DNA from: an uncultured Bradyrhizobium sp.
GTDB lineage: Bacteria > Pseudomonadota > Alphaproteobacteria > Rhizobiales > Xanthobacteraceae
DNA length: 64,000 nt
Direction of reading: 5' to 3'
NCBI RefSeq assembly: GCF_947648125.1
Contig: NZ_CANSMR010000002.1
Coordinates: forward strand, 496,001-560,000
Each line of letters opens with the position of its first letter. The stretch's first letter is position 1. Positions 17,325 through 25,834 of the stretch are shown piece by piece. Made by a program: the position numbers and the translations under genes. The notes beneath the pieces were generated by a model. The model ran no database searches, had not been told where the DNA came from, and saw only the letters and a program-made list of their open reading frames with translations.

Positions 17325-17488
17325 CCACGCCCCGTGGTGAAGATCGCTGTTACATCGTTTCCCACACGAGAGGTCGCGGGTTCGAATCCCGCCCGGTGTC
17401 ATGTGCACCGGTAGCTCAGCGGATAGAGCGCTACCCGGCGGGCCTTGGCTTGCCGGGGTCTCAGCAATCGCCTGTTCCCGGGTCGTGG
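17325..17488 (+). ncRNA. Y RNA-like RNA 3 (permuted tRNA elbow)
   Basis: Terminal stem CCACG and CCCG (17325-17334) with CGGG and CGTGG (17479-17488). The module runs in permuted order. First is an anticodon-arm-like hairpin TCGT-TTCCCAC-ACGA (17355-17369, reading CCC), then a T-arm GCGGG-TTCGAAT-CCCGC (17376-17392). Next come acceptor 3' strand CCGGTGT (17393-17399), linker CATGT, acceptor 5' strand GCACCGG (17405-17411), TA, and a D-arm GCTC-AGCGGATA-GAGC (17414-17429). A CCCGGC/GCCGGG hairpin (17434-17457) leads to the 3' box. Confidence 0.78.
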
Positions 17489-17552
17489 TCTTCAATCGCC
17501 GGCATGATCCCCGCGCAAACGCGTCGTGTTTGTCGCGAGGACCGCGCCGACA

Positions 17553-17689
17553 GCCGGTGGTGAAGAGCGCTGTTACTTCGTGATCGCAGGGTCGAGGGTT
17601 CGAATCCCTCCGGACGATCTTCGTCCGTAGCTCAGTGGATAGAGCATGCGAAGCCCGCATGGGCAGTGCAGGCTCGCTTGTTCCCCGGC
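17553..17689 (+). ncRNA. Y RNA-like RNA 4 (circularly permuted tRNA)
   Basis: Terminal stem GCCGG (17553-17557) with CCGGC (17685-17689); shared boxes at 17556-17566 and 17677-17686. Inside lies a tRNA without its anticodon loop, in the order: anticodon 3' strand TCGCA (17584-17588), GGGTC, T-arm GAGGG-TTCGAAT-CCCTC (17594-17610), acceptor CGGACGA (17611-17617), TCT, acceptor TCGTCCG (17621-17627), TA, D-arm GCTC-AGTGGATA-GAGC (17630-17645), A, anticodon 5' strand TGCGA (17647-17651). All stems pair perfectly. It ends 40 bases before the TROVE start. Confidence 0.82.
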
Positions 17690-17729
17690 AGCGCTTTCAA
17701 ATCCAAACTCACCCAGAAAGGAGGCCATC

Positions 17730-19055
17730 ATGGCCACGATCAACAAGATCATGCGCGCCTTCACCCGTGAGGGCGCGCGCGGACAGCGCTTCACGCCCGA
17801 GATGGAGCTGCGGCGTGCGCTGCTGAACTGCCTCCTGTGGGAGAACCAGTTCTACGAGGACGGGGTGGCGATCGCCGATCGCATCAAGGCATTGGTGCCG
17901 ACGGTCGATCCGGAGCGGACGGCCGAACTTGCCATCGCTGCGCGCGAGACCATGAAGCTCCGGCATGCGCCGTTGCTCGTGGTCCGCGAGATGGCGCGGC
18001 ATGCGACGCATCGCGGCCTCGTCGCCGATACGCTCGCCCGCGTGATCCAGCGCCCCGACGAAATGACCGAGCTGCTTGCGATCTACTGGGCGGATGCGCT
18101 CGGCCCGCAGCAGCAGCGCAAGCGTCAGCCGGTCTCGGCGCAGATCAAGAAGGGGCTGGCGCGGGCGCTCACCAGGTTCGACGCCTACCAGCTCGCGAAG
18201 TACGATCGCGACGGCGCGGTGCGGATCAAGGACGTGCTGTTCCTGGTTCACGCCAAGCCGAAGGGCGCCGCGCAGGAGACCGTGTGGAAGCAGCTCGTCG
18301 ACGGCGAGCTGGCCTCGCCCGACACCTGGGAGGTTTCGCTCTCGTCCGGCAAGGACAAGCGTGAGACCTTCGAGCGGCTGATCGCCGAGAACAGGCTCGG
18401 CGGGCTGGCGCTGCTGCGCAATCTGCGCCTGATGCAGAAGGCGGAGGTGCCGCGCCGGACCATTGCGGACGCGATTGAAGCGATGCGGACTGATCGTATC
18501 CTGCCCTACCGCTTCATCACGGCGGCGCGTTATGCGCCGGACTTCGAGCCCGAGCTCGAGGCCGCGATGCTGAAGTCGGTCAAGGACTACGCGCGGCTGG
18601 TCGGCCGCACGCGGCTCCTGATCGACGTGTCGGGATCGATGTTCACTCCGCTCTCGGCCCAGTCCGAGATGACGCGGGCGGAAGCGGCCTGCGGACTTGC
18701 GATCCTCGCCCGCGAGGTCTGCGACGAGGTGGAGATCTTCACGTTCAGCAATGAGGTCGTGAAGTTGCCGCCGCGCCGCGGCTTCGCGCTGCGCGATGCG
18801 ATCATCGGCTCGCAGCCGCATGGCGGGACGTATCTCGGCAAGGCGGTGATGGAGATTGACCGCAAGGGCGATCGCCTGATCGTCTTCACCGACGAGCAGA
18901 GCCATGACCAGGTGCCCGCGCCCAAGGGACGCGGGTACATGGTCAACGTGGCGTCCTACCAGCACGGTGTCGGACACGGCCCGTGGACGCGGGTCGACGG
19001 CTTCTCCGAGACCGTGATCGCCTGGATCGCGGCGTCGGAAGCGACGATGCACTGA
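17730..19055 (+). CDS. Ro60/Rsr-like TROVE domain protein with vWA domain
   Basis: A 441-residue bacterial Ro60 orthologue. Residues 1-285 are the alpha-helical TROVE ring, which in known Ro proteins binds the 3' ends of misfolded RNAs in its hole and Y RNA on its surface. Residues 290-440 are a von Willebrand A domain with an intact metal site: DVSGS at 299-303, the GGT threonine and the FTDEQSHD aspartate. The ATG follows AAAGGAGG by six bases. Four Y-type RNAs lie directly upstream and probably share its transcript. Confidence 0.92.
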   Translation: MATINKIMRAFTREGARGQRFTPEMELRRALLNCLLWENQFYEDGVAIADRIKALVPTVDPERTAELAIAARETMKLRHAPLLVVREMARHATHRGLVADTLARVIQRPDEMTELLAIYWADALGPQQQRKRQPVSAQIKKGLARALTRFDAYQLAKYDRDGAVRIKDVLFLVHAKPKGAAQETVWKQLVDGELASPDTWEVSLSSGKDKRETFERLIAENRLGGLALLRNLRLMQKAEVPRRTIADAIEAMRTDRILPYRFITAARYAPDFEPELEAAMLKSVKDYARLVGRTRLLIDVSGSMFTPLSAQSEMTRAEAACGLAILAREVCDEVEIFTFSNEVVKLPPRRGFALRDAIIGSQPHGGTYLGKAVMEIDRKGDRLIVFTDEQSHDQVPAPKGRGYMVNVASYQHGVGHGPWTRVDGFSETVIAWIAASEATMH

Positions 19056-19074
19056 CCTGCGTCACACAACAACG

Positions 19075-19112
19075 GACCCGGACGCGCGGACCACCGCGCG
19101 CCCGGGTCTTTT
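19075..19112 (+). terminator. Intrinsic terminator after the Ro60 gene
   Basis: GACCCGG-CGCGCGG (19075-19089) pairs with CCGCGCG-CCGGGTC (19094-19108) around an ACCA loop, followed by four T. It closes the leader-Y RNA-Ro60 unit. Confidence 0.85.
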
Positions 19113-19269
19113 CACGAGCGGCAACCAATATATTTGTGATCGCCCGGCGGCGATCTTCATCACGAGGTCGAGAGCCCTCACGCCAACTCCTCGTCATTTT
19201 GCTGCGGTTCATCTCGGCCGGCAGACAATGTGCGCAATCAACTGCGGTTCCAGAGGGACTCGTGTGCCC

Positions 19270-21183
19270 ATGCCGATCAGCCGCCGGCGAGCGCTCATGC
19301 TTGCCTCGTTTGCCGCAGCGAGCCCGTTGCTCGGCAGCGAAAGCCGTGCCGAACCGACGACCGTTGCCGGCGCGGCCACAATTGACATGGCCACCTTCAC
19401 GGCCACCTCCGGCGGCGACGCCGACGTGGCCTTTGCCAAGGCGCTGGCCGCCATCGCCAAGGCAGCGGCTGATGCGAGCAAGGCGGGACCGGTTCACATC
19501 GTCCTCAATCTGGAGAAGAACGCCAGCTACCGGATCAAGCGGCCGCTCGCGTTCCGGCAATTGCACGGCTTCGAGCTCAACGGCAATGGCGCACAGCTGA
19601 TCAACACGGCACGTAGCGGGACTTTCGCGATCTCGGGCTGCAACCGCCTCACCATCCGCGATCTCACCATCGACTACGATCCGCTGCCCTTCACCCAGGG
19701 AACGATCACCGCATTCGACAAGCAAGCGGTCGACATCACGGTGAAGATCGACCCCGGCTATCCCGATGATGCCGCACTGCTGGCCACCTTTACGGATGGC
19801 TTCTTCAAGGTGATGGACCGCCGCAACCGCGCGCTGAAGACCGGCGCCAGGGATTTCCTCTCCCCGGCCCATGCCACGCGCCTCGGCGACGGCCAGATCA
19901 AGGTGCATCTGCGATGGAGCGCGAACGATCGCTTCCCGAGCCAGCTGCCGATCACGGTCGGTGACGTCGTCACCATTGCAAATAGCGGCGCGCAGGCCAT
20001 CGCCGTGGACTCCAGCGTCGCCACCAGCCTGATCGACCTGAAGCTGCTGGCTTCGCCGGGCATGGGCATCATCGAGAACAGCGGCGAAGGCTCGATGATG
20101 CTGCAGAAAGTCTCGGTCGTTCCGGGACCCCGGCCGAAGGGCGCGACGACCGACCGCCTGATCTCGACCAACTCCGACGGCTCGCACTTCACCGCGGTCG
20201 CGCGCGGGCCGACCATGGAGGACTGCAGTTTCGCCAACACCTCCGACGACGCCATCAACGTGCACGGCTTCTACTACTATGTCGTGGCGAAGACCGCGGC
20301 GCGGCGGTTTCTGCTCAGCCCGAAATGGGACGTCGGGCTTGCGGCCGGCGACGATGTCGAGAGCTGCGACCATGCGACGTTTCGCTCCCTCGGACGCGGC
20401 AAGGTCGCGCAATTGACCAAGCGCCATGCGCCGGAGCTGAAGGCGAAGATCGCCCAGCTCTGGAAGAACCGGAGCCCGACCACCCAGCCGGACCTGATCT
20501 ACGACGTGGTCCTGCAGCAGGACCTGCCGCTCAAGATCGGCGATGCCATCAGCTCGCTGACGCACGTCGGATCCGGCGCCACCGTGCTGCGCTGCAATTT
20601 CCACGCTTGCGGCCGCGTGCTGATGAAGGCGCCGAACGCCATCGTCGAGAACTGCCAGTTCACGTTCTCGACCGGGGTCGCGCTGCAGGCAGGCAGCGAC
20701 ATCGGCTTCTGGTCGGAGTCGGGATTTGCCGAGAACCTCGTGTTCCGCAACAACCGCTTCAGCCACTGCGTCAACGGCGCCAATGAGCTGACCAGCGGCA
20801 GCGGCACGCTCGGCACCATCTATGTCGGCATGGTGCCGCCGGAAGGGGCCAAGGGATTTCAGGACAATTTCCAGAACCGGCGCGTCATCATCGAAGGCAA
20901 TCACATCGACGATTCCTACATCTACGCGATCTTCGTCAGTAATGCCGACGGCGCCAAAATCGCCGGCAACGTGATCGGCCAGACATTCCTGCGCGGCGGC
21001 GCGTTCGGAGCCGGCGACTTCTTCCACATCAAGCCCGCCAGCGCGATCTTCGTCGGCCGCGCCAGAAACGTCGAGATCAGCAACAACGTCGCCGCACACG
21101 GCCGGATCGCGACCAATGCCGTCGCGATCGATCCCAGCTGCGACAAGCACACGGTGCGTCTCGCCGGCAACAGGCTGGCCTGA
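19270..21183 (+). CDS. Tat-exported right-handed parallel beta-helix protein
   Basis: About 637 residues. The N-terminus MPISRRRALMLASFAAA is a twin-arginine signal. The rest shows beta-helix turns (NCQFTFSTGVALQAGSDIGF, NRFSHCVNGAN, GNHIDDSYIYAIFVSNADGA), as in pectate-lyase-like and glycosidase-like folds. No catalytic set can be assigned. The ATG at 19270 is preferred over one at 19228 because it starts the signal peptide. Periplasmic, probably acting on polysaccharide. Confidence 0.78.
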   Translation: MPISRRRALMLASFAAASPLLGSESRAEPTTVAGAATIDMATFTATSGGDADVAFAKALAAIAKAAADASKAGPVHIVLNLEKNASYRIKRPLAFRQLHGFELNGNGAQLINTARSGTFAISGCNRLTIRDLTIDYDPLPFTQGTITAFDKQAVDITVKIDPGYPDDAALLATFTDGFFKVMDRRNRALKTGARDFLSPAHATRLGDGQIKVHLRWSANDRFPSQLPITVGDVVTIANSGAQAIAVDSSVATSLIDLKLLASPGMGIIENSGEGSMMLQKVSVVPGPRPKGATTDRLISTNSDGSHFTAVARGPTMEDCSFANTSDDAINVHGFYYYVVAKTAARRFLLSPKWDVGLAAGDDVESCDHATFRSLGRGKVAQLTKRHAPELKAKIAQLWKNRSPTTQPDLIYDVVLQQDLPLKIGDAISSLTHVGSGATVLRCNFHACGRVLMKAPNAIVENCQFTFSTGVALQAGSDIGFWSESGFAENLVFRNNRFSHCVNGANELTSGSGTLGTIYVGMVPPEGAKGFQDNFQNRRVIIEGNHIDDSYIYAIFVSNADGAKIAGNVIGQTFLRGGAFGAGDFFHIKPASAIFVGRARNVEISNNVAAHGRIATNAVAIDPSCDKHTVRLAGNRLA

Positions 21184-21204
21184 GCGAGCACAACGCCGCT
21201 CAGG
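21179..21204. terminator. Bidirectional hairpin between convergent genes
   Basis: CCTGAGCG (21179-21186) pairs with CGCTCAGG (21197-21204). It overlaps the ends of the beta-helix and serine hydrolase genes. No T run. Confidence 0.5.
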
Positions 21205-22354
21205 GCGTCATGCCGAGAGCCCGCCACATCGCGCGGATGATCCGGAACGAGCGCGCGTCGCCGACGAGGCCTCGCTGCATCCGGTTCATCGCATAGGCGA
21301 ACGTCATCCGCGCATCGGTATCGACCAGCACGAACGAGCCGCCGCCGCCCGACCAGAACAGCGTGTTGGGGTTGGGCGGCACCAGGCTGAGGATCGGGCT
21401 CGGCAGACCGAAACCGAGGCCGAAGCGGACGGAGATGCCGCGCATCACGAGGTCCGGGCCGTCGATCTGTACCTCCAGCGCCTTGCGGCAACCGGCCTCC
21501 GACATGATCCGCTTTCCTTTCGCGATGCCGCCGGTCGCGAGGACGGTCTGGATGGCGGCGATCGATCGCGCGTTGCCATGACCGTTCACCGCCGGGATCT
21601 CGGCGCCGCGCCAGGCGCGCGTGCGGGTCGAAGGCACGTCGGTACGGGTGTCGCTGAAGGTGATCCTCTGAATCGTCGTCATCTCGATATCGGTCGCGGC
21701 CGCTGACGGCAGGAATGGCACCACATCGGCGACGCGATGGTCTTCCGATGCGGGCAGGCCTATCCAGAAATCCGCATTCAAGGGAGCCGCGATCTCCTCG
21801 CGAAACACCGTGCCGAGCGTCTTACCGGTAATGCGACGAACGACTTCTCCGATCAGGAAACCGAAGCTGTAGACGTGATAGCCCGACGCGGTGCCCGGCT
21901 CCCAGAGCGGCACTTGGGCGGCAAGCGTCGACGTCGCCTTGTCCCAGTCATAAAAATCCTCGCCCCTGATCGCTGGATGCCAGCCTGAGAGGCCCGCCGA
22001 GTGGCTCATCAGCTGCGCCACGGTGATATCGGCCTTGCCGCCGGCTGCGAATTCCGGCCAGTAGCGCGCCACCGGTGCCGCGAAGTCGAGCTCGCCGCGG
22101 TCGGCGAGCCACAACGCGGTCAGCGCGGTCATGGTCTTGGTGATCGAATAGACGTTGACGATGGTGTCGCGCGTCCAGGGCCGCAGCTCGGCCTCGTCGG
22201 CAAAACCGCCCCACAGATCGACCACGGTCTCGCCGTCGATCGTGGCGCAGAACGATGCGCCGAGTTCCTCCCCGTCGACGAAATTAGCCTCGAACGCCTC
22301 GCGCGCCGCCGAAAACCGCGCGTCGGCAAATCCGTCTGATGTCGCAACTGTCAT
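21200..22354 (-). CDS. Serine hydrolase, beta-lactamase/EstB type
   Basis: A 384-residue class C beta-lactamase-fold esterase. S-I-T-K near residue 71 gives the S-x-x-K nucleophile pair; a Tyr in YHVYSFG fits the general base; MSHSAGLSGWH is a family block. No signal peptide, as in EstB-like esterases. The ATG at 22354 follows GGGGAG; the open frame extends another 24 residues without support. Confidence 0.87.
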   Translation of the reverse strand: MTVATSDGFADARFSAAREAFEANFVDGEELGASFCATIDGETVVDLWGGFADEAELRPWTRDTIVNVYSITKTMTALTALWLADRGELDFAAPVARYWPEFAAGGKADITVAQLMSHSAGLSGWHPAIRGEDFYDWDKATSTLAAQVPLWEPGTASGYHVYSFGFLIGEVVRRITGKTLGTVFREEIAAPLNADFWIGLPASEDHRVADVVPFLPSAAATDIEMTTIQRITFSDTRTDVPSTRTRAWRGAEIPAVNGHGNARSIAAIQTVLATGGIAKGKRIMSEAGCRKALEVQIDGPDLVMRGISVRFGLGFGLPSPILSLVPPNPNTLFWSGGGGSFVLVDTDARMTFAYAMNRMQRGLVGDARSFRIIRAMWRALGMTP

Positions 22355-22489
22355 GGCTGTGCTCCCCGCTCCGTCCCCAGGCTTTGAGGGAGGCGGGACA
22401 TACGCGGTGAGAGGCGCGCCTGACAATTCTTGAACTGAACTGTTTCGTCCCCATCTATTTGAGTAGAGACCTTCCCCTTCAGTCCCACC

Positions 22490-23185
22490 CTAACCCTGCT
22501 TCTGCAGCACCGTGATGTGCAGACGGCGGCGGATCTCCATGCCTTGACGGCGGTAGAGCGCAATTGCCGAGACGTTGCTGGTGAAGACGTGCAGGAACGG
22601 GATCTCGCCGCGCGCCACGATCTGGCGGCCGACCGCCGACAACAGCGCCTGCGCATAGCCGCGGCCCCGATGGTCCGGATGCACGCAGACCGCGGTCATC
22701 TCGGTATGGTTCCCCGGCTTCATCCGTTCCCCGGTCATCGCGACCAGCTCGCCGCCATCGCGGATGCCGAGAAAGGTGCCGAGCTCATGCGTCCGCGCGC
22801 TGAACGGTCCAGGTTTTGTCATTTCCGTCAACGCCATCATCGCGGGAACGTCGGCGGCGCCGAGCGTGACGATCTCGACGCCGGGCAGAGAGAACTCCGC
22901 CGGTGTGCCGATCATCTGCTCGCCGGTCTCGGCCAGCAGCACCTTGAACTCCGGCGGCACAGGGACAGGATCGGGCGTGAACAGCACCGCGATGTCAGGT
23001 CCCGACAGCAGCGCGCCGAGCGCGGCAAAACTATTGGGCGACATGTCGGCCATGTCGGCGAAGGGGGCGATCGCGACCGGAAAGCGCCTTGCCTCGGCGC
23101 CGCCCTCCGCCAGGTCTCGTTGCCGCGTGGTCAGCGCACTCCAGATCGGACGATCAAGCGGATGGATCGGAGGGACTTCGGACAT
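22490..23185 (-). CDS. GNAT family N-acetyltransferase
   Basis: A 231-residue protein with a C-terminal GNAT domain. VCVHPDHRGRGYAQALL is the acetyl-CoA pyrophosphate loop and SNVSAIALYRRQGM the final helix. The N-terminal half is the less conserved FR47-like lobe (GALLSGPDIAVLF). Substrate unknown; transcribed alone. Confidence 0.88.
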   Translation of the reverse strand: MSEVPPIHPLDRPIWSALTTRQRDLAEGGAEARRFPVAIAPFADMADMSPNSFAALGALLSGPDIAVLFTPDPVPVPPEFKVLLAETGEQMIGTPAEFSLPGVEIVTLGAADVPAMMALTEMTKPGPFSARTHELGTFLGIRDGGELVAMTGERMKPGNHTEMTAVCVHPDHRGRGYAQALLSAVGRQIVARGEIPFLHVFTSNVSAIALYRRQGMEIRRRLHITVLQKQG

Positions 23186-23309
23186 GCGGCGCTTCGCTCC
23201 TGATTTTCCTCGAACAGAGCAAGAAGCGCCGCCAAAATCCAGCGTGGCGTGATGCCGTTGCGGCTCACAATCACGCCAGCAGGATTTCTTCGCCGTGCCG
23301 GACCGATCC

Positions 23310-23960
23310 TCAAGCCACCTTCAGGCAGAGCTCGGTCCCGCCCTTGAGCGGCAGCGTGATCGACACGAAGCCATTTTCGGGATCGCGCACGAACTCCAGG
23401 AAATCCGCCTCGGCATTGTCGTTCATGACATAGCCGCCGACGCGAAGCTGCGGGGCAACGATCTCGATCACCTGGCGCGCCAGCGTCGGTCCCTTGTCGC
23501 CCGGCCAGCCGTCGATCAGGATGAAGTCGACGGGACCACCGAGATCGCGCAGCGTCTGGCGCGCATCGCCCTCGCGGATCTCGGCGTAGTCGGCAAGGCC
23601 GGCCTCGGCAAGATTGCGCTTCGCGGCTTGGACCTTGGCCGGCACGATCTCCGAGCCGATCACGGTGCCGCCGCCATTGTCGCGCATCGCGGCTGCGAAA
23701 TAGAGCGTCGACATTCCGACGGAGGTCGCGAACTCGGCGACGCGTTTGGCGCGCAGGCCGCGGCACAGCAGATAGATCAATTCGCCCTGCTCCGGGTGGA
23801 TCGAGAATCCCTGTTCGGCATAGTCGTTCGGATCGCGGCTCATCGTCGGATTGCCGCGAGGACCGCCGGCGGCCGGCGTTCGGCGCGTGGCCTGCAGCCG
23901 CGCGATGACGGCGGCAATGCGGGCGTCAGCAATCGCGCTGTGCGGTTCAGCGTTGTACAT
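23310..23960 (-). CDS. Class I SAM-dependent O-methyltransferase-like protein
   Basis: A 216-residue Rossmann methyltransferase. VAEFATSVGMSTLYFA is motif I binding SAM, GTVIGSEIV the acidic beta-2 end, and DFILIDGWPG motif IV. Close to the catechol-type O-methyltransferase group. The ATG at 23960 has GGGAGA six bases upstream. It lies 24 bases after the PadR gene, so probably one operon. Confidence 0.85.
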   Translation of the reverse strand: MYNAEPHSAIADARIAAVIARLQATRRTPAAGGPRGNPTMSRDPNDYAEQGFSIHPEQGELIYLLCRGLRAKRVAEFATSVGMSTLYFAAAMRDNGGGTVIGSEIVPAKVQAAKRNLAEAGLADYAEIREGDARQTLRDLGGPVDFILIDGWPGDKGPTLARQVIEIVAPQLRVGGYVMNDNAEADFLEFVRDPENGFVSITLPLKGGTELCLKVA

Positions 23961-23983
23961 GAAGGATCTCCCTTGCGATTGCG

Positions 23984-24616
23984 TCATTGCTGCAGGATTT
24001 CAGCGGCAGCGCGGTCGAGGATCTTGGCGATGCGGCGCGCCTCGGCGGCATCGCAGCCGCGCTTCTGGCGCAGCGCGCTCTTCAGCGCATGGCGCGCGCG
24101 GTGCACATCGTCGGACGCTCCGCTATCCAGATCGCTGACGCCGGCGAAGGCTTCGCGCACCTCCTCCATGCGGCCGCCGATCCGCGACAGTGCTGCGAGA
24201 ATGGTGTCTGCGGTGGCGCGGTTCTCGGCGAGATGCGCCTTGCCCTGCTCGGTAATGTTGTAGAGCTTGCGCGCCGCGTCCTGGGTGACGCTGGCATGGC
24301 CGATCTCCTCGAGGAAGGTCAGCGCCGGATAGATCACGCCCGGGCTCGGGCTGTAGAAGCCGTCCGACCGCTCCTCGATTTTCTTGATCAGCTCATAGCC
24401 ATGCGCCGGCTGCTCGCCGAGCAGCGCCAGGATCACGAGTTGCAGGTCCTGCGACGAGAGCCGCCGCGATCCCGGAAAGTCGCCGCCGCCACCCCGCCCG
24501 AAGAAGCCATGGCCGCCGCGGCCAAAGCGATGGCCACCCCGGCCATGCCGTCCCATGGCGAAGAACCCAAACCGGAATCCGTCATCGTCCCGGCCGCCAA
24601 ACATCGATCGTCTCAT
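23984..24616 (-). CDS. PadR-family regulator with Gly/Arg/Phe-rich N-terminus
   Basis: About 210 residues. The first 50 are low-complexity and rich in Gly, Arg, His and Phe (GRHGRGGHRFGRGGHGF). A PadR winged helix follows (LVILALLGEQPAHGYELIKKIEER, SPGVIYPALTFLEEIGHA), and then a C-terminal dimerisation helix region. ATGs at 24622 and 24616 are both possible; the second is better spaced from AAGG. It reads into the methyltransferase gene. Confidence 0.87.
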   Translation of the reverse strand: MRRSMFGGRDDDGFRFGFFAMGRHGRGGHRFGRGGHGFFGRGGGGDFPGSRRLSSQDLQLVILALLGEQPAHGYELIKKIEERSDGFYSPSPGVIYPALTFLEEIGHASVTQDAARKLYNITEQGKAHLAENRATADTILAALSRIGGRMEEVREAFAGVSDLDSGASDDVHRARHALKSALRQKRGCDAAEARRIAKILDRAAAEILQQ

Positions 24617-24637
24617 TGTCATTTCCTTACTTAAAAC

Positions 24638-24651
24638 ATATCTTACGATAT
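24638..24651. promoter_or_regulatory. Likely PadR operator
   Basis: ATATC-TTAC-GATAT palindrome 22 bases upstream of the PadR start, in an AT-rich patch that is unusual for this DNA. A/T-rich dyads of this type are typical PadR sites; autoregulation is inferred. Confidence 0.5.
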
Positions 24652-24804
24652 ATCTACAGATGGATTGGCGACAACCCACATTTTCGTGAGCTCCCGCGGA
24701 CGAAGCGGCGGCTGGAACCGGCCCGGGATTGCCGGCTCACGCCGGGCTTGTCGATGATCGCGCGGCTGGCATATGGCTTTGAAGCCCTCCAGCCCCTCCG
24801 ATTC

Positions 24805-25158
24805 ATGCGTCCCAAAACCTTCGAAGCTCATTGCCTGCGCCTGCCCGCCGCCACCAAGGTGGTGCAATGGGAAGGCACGTCGGTGTTCAAGGTCGGCGGC
24901 AAGATGTTCGCGCTGGCCGGCGGCTTCATCGAGACCACCGGCGGCTTCATGTTCAAGACCTCGAACATGGCCTATCAGCTTCTGATCGAGCAGGGCCTGG
25001 CGCGGCCGGCGCCGTATCTGGCACGTGCCAAATGGGTGCAATTGATCGGCAACGACGCCCTGCCCGACGCCGAACTCAAGGCCTATCTCGATCAGGCGCA
25101 TGCGCTGATCGCAGCCAAGCTGACGCGGAAGTCGCGCAAGGCGCTCGGGCTCGACTGA
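24805..25158 (+). CDS. MmcQ/YjbR family protein
   Basis: A 117-residue MmcQ/YjbR protein: FEAHCLRLPAATKVVQWEG, VGGKMFALAGG, LARAKWVQLIGNDALPDAEL. The ATG at 24805 gives the family N-terminus; no good ribosome site is visible, and the frame also allows 24754. The family is DNA-binding-like in fold but its role is not settled. Confidence 0.8.
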   Translation: MRPKTFEAHCLRLPAATKVVQWEGTSVFKVGGKMFALAGGFIETTGGFMFKTSNMAYQLLIEQGLARPAPYLARAKWVQLIGNDALPDAELKAYLDQAHALIAAKLTRKSRKALGLD

Positions 25159-25179
25159 TCGGCGCAGCCGTGACGCTGT

Positions 25180-25746
25180 TCAGCCACCCAGCGGCTTCTC
25201 GGAATCGCCCGACAGCAATTTCGGAAACAGCTCCTTGAAGGCGAACTTGTCGTCGCCCTTGGCGCGCTCGAAGCGCAACACGACGTCGAACCGGCTGCTC
25301 TCCCATTTGGTGGGCGGCTTGCCCTTGCTGACCGGGATCAGCGGCAGGATGTCTGCGATGATCGCCTTGTGCTCCCAGCACAGCAGCACGACGCCCTTCA
25401 ACGCCAGCACCGCCTGCATCAGCGCCGGCTCGTCACCCTTGCCGAAGCCTATGTTCGGCGTCAGCTCGCGGCGCGCAGCGAGCGCCGAGATCGTCTCGGC
25501 CGGACGGCTCGACGGCGGCTGATTGGGCGTGGTGCCTGGCGTCGCGGCGTAGATCGCGTCGGGCTTGGCATAGTCACCGCCGGTGAGATCGGTGCCGAAC
25601 AACGCGGTCCACGCGCCGGCGCGCTGCCAGCCGCGGAGCACCAGCGACTCGGTATCGGACACGCCGTCCGCGGTGAAGCCCGGCCCCGGCCAGGACTCGC
25701 CCGGCTTCTCGGCATGACGGATGATGAAGAGCGTGAGGGCGTCCAT
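25180..25746 (-). CDS. Histidine phosphatase family protein
   Basis: A 188-residue protein of the phosphoglycerate-mutase-like clan. FIIRHAEKPG carries the R-H phosphoryl-accepting pair, and VVLLCWEHKAI near residue 118 the second histidine. No signal peptide. The ATG at 25746 follows GAGG. Ends 21 bases from the convergent YjbR gene. Confidence 0.83.
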   Translation of the reverse strand: MDALTLFIIRHAEKPGESWPGPGFTADGVSDTESLVLRGWQRAGAWTALFGTDLTGGDYAKPDAIYAATPGTTPNQPPSSRPAETISALAARRELTPNIGFGKGDEPALMQAVLALKGVVLLCWEHKAIIADILPLIPVSKGKPPTKWESSRFDVVLRFERAKGDDKFAFKELFPKLLSGDSEKPLGG

Positions 25747-25834
25747 GGCAGCCTCGCGGAACAGTTGCATGATTGGAAATAATTTCGGACAGGTTGATCC
25801 TATCCCCGATCAGGCCTCCGCTTCATGAACGGCG

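Noticed and set aside
16597-17563. Long open frames across the Y RNA region on both strands
   Set aside because: They run through the T-arms and hairpins, share no codon bias with neighbours and match no family; the conserved signal is RNA structure.
16977-17689. CRISPR array, because of spaced repeated boxes
   Set aside because: Units are 124-185 bases with internal structure and variable spacing, and no cas genes are present.
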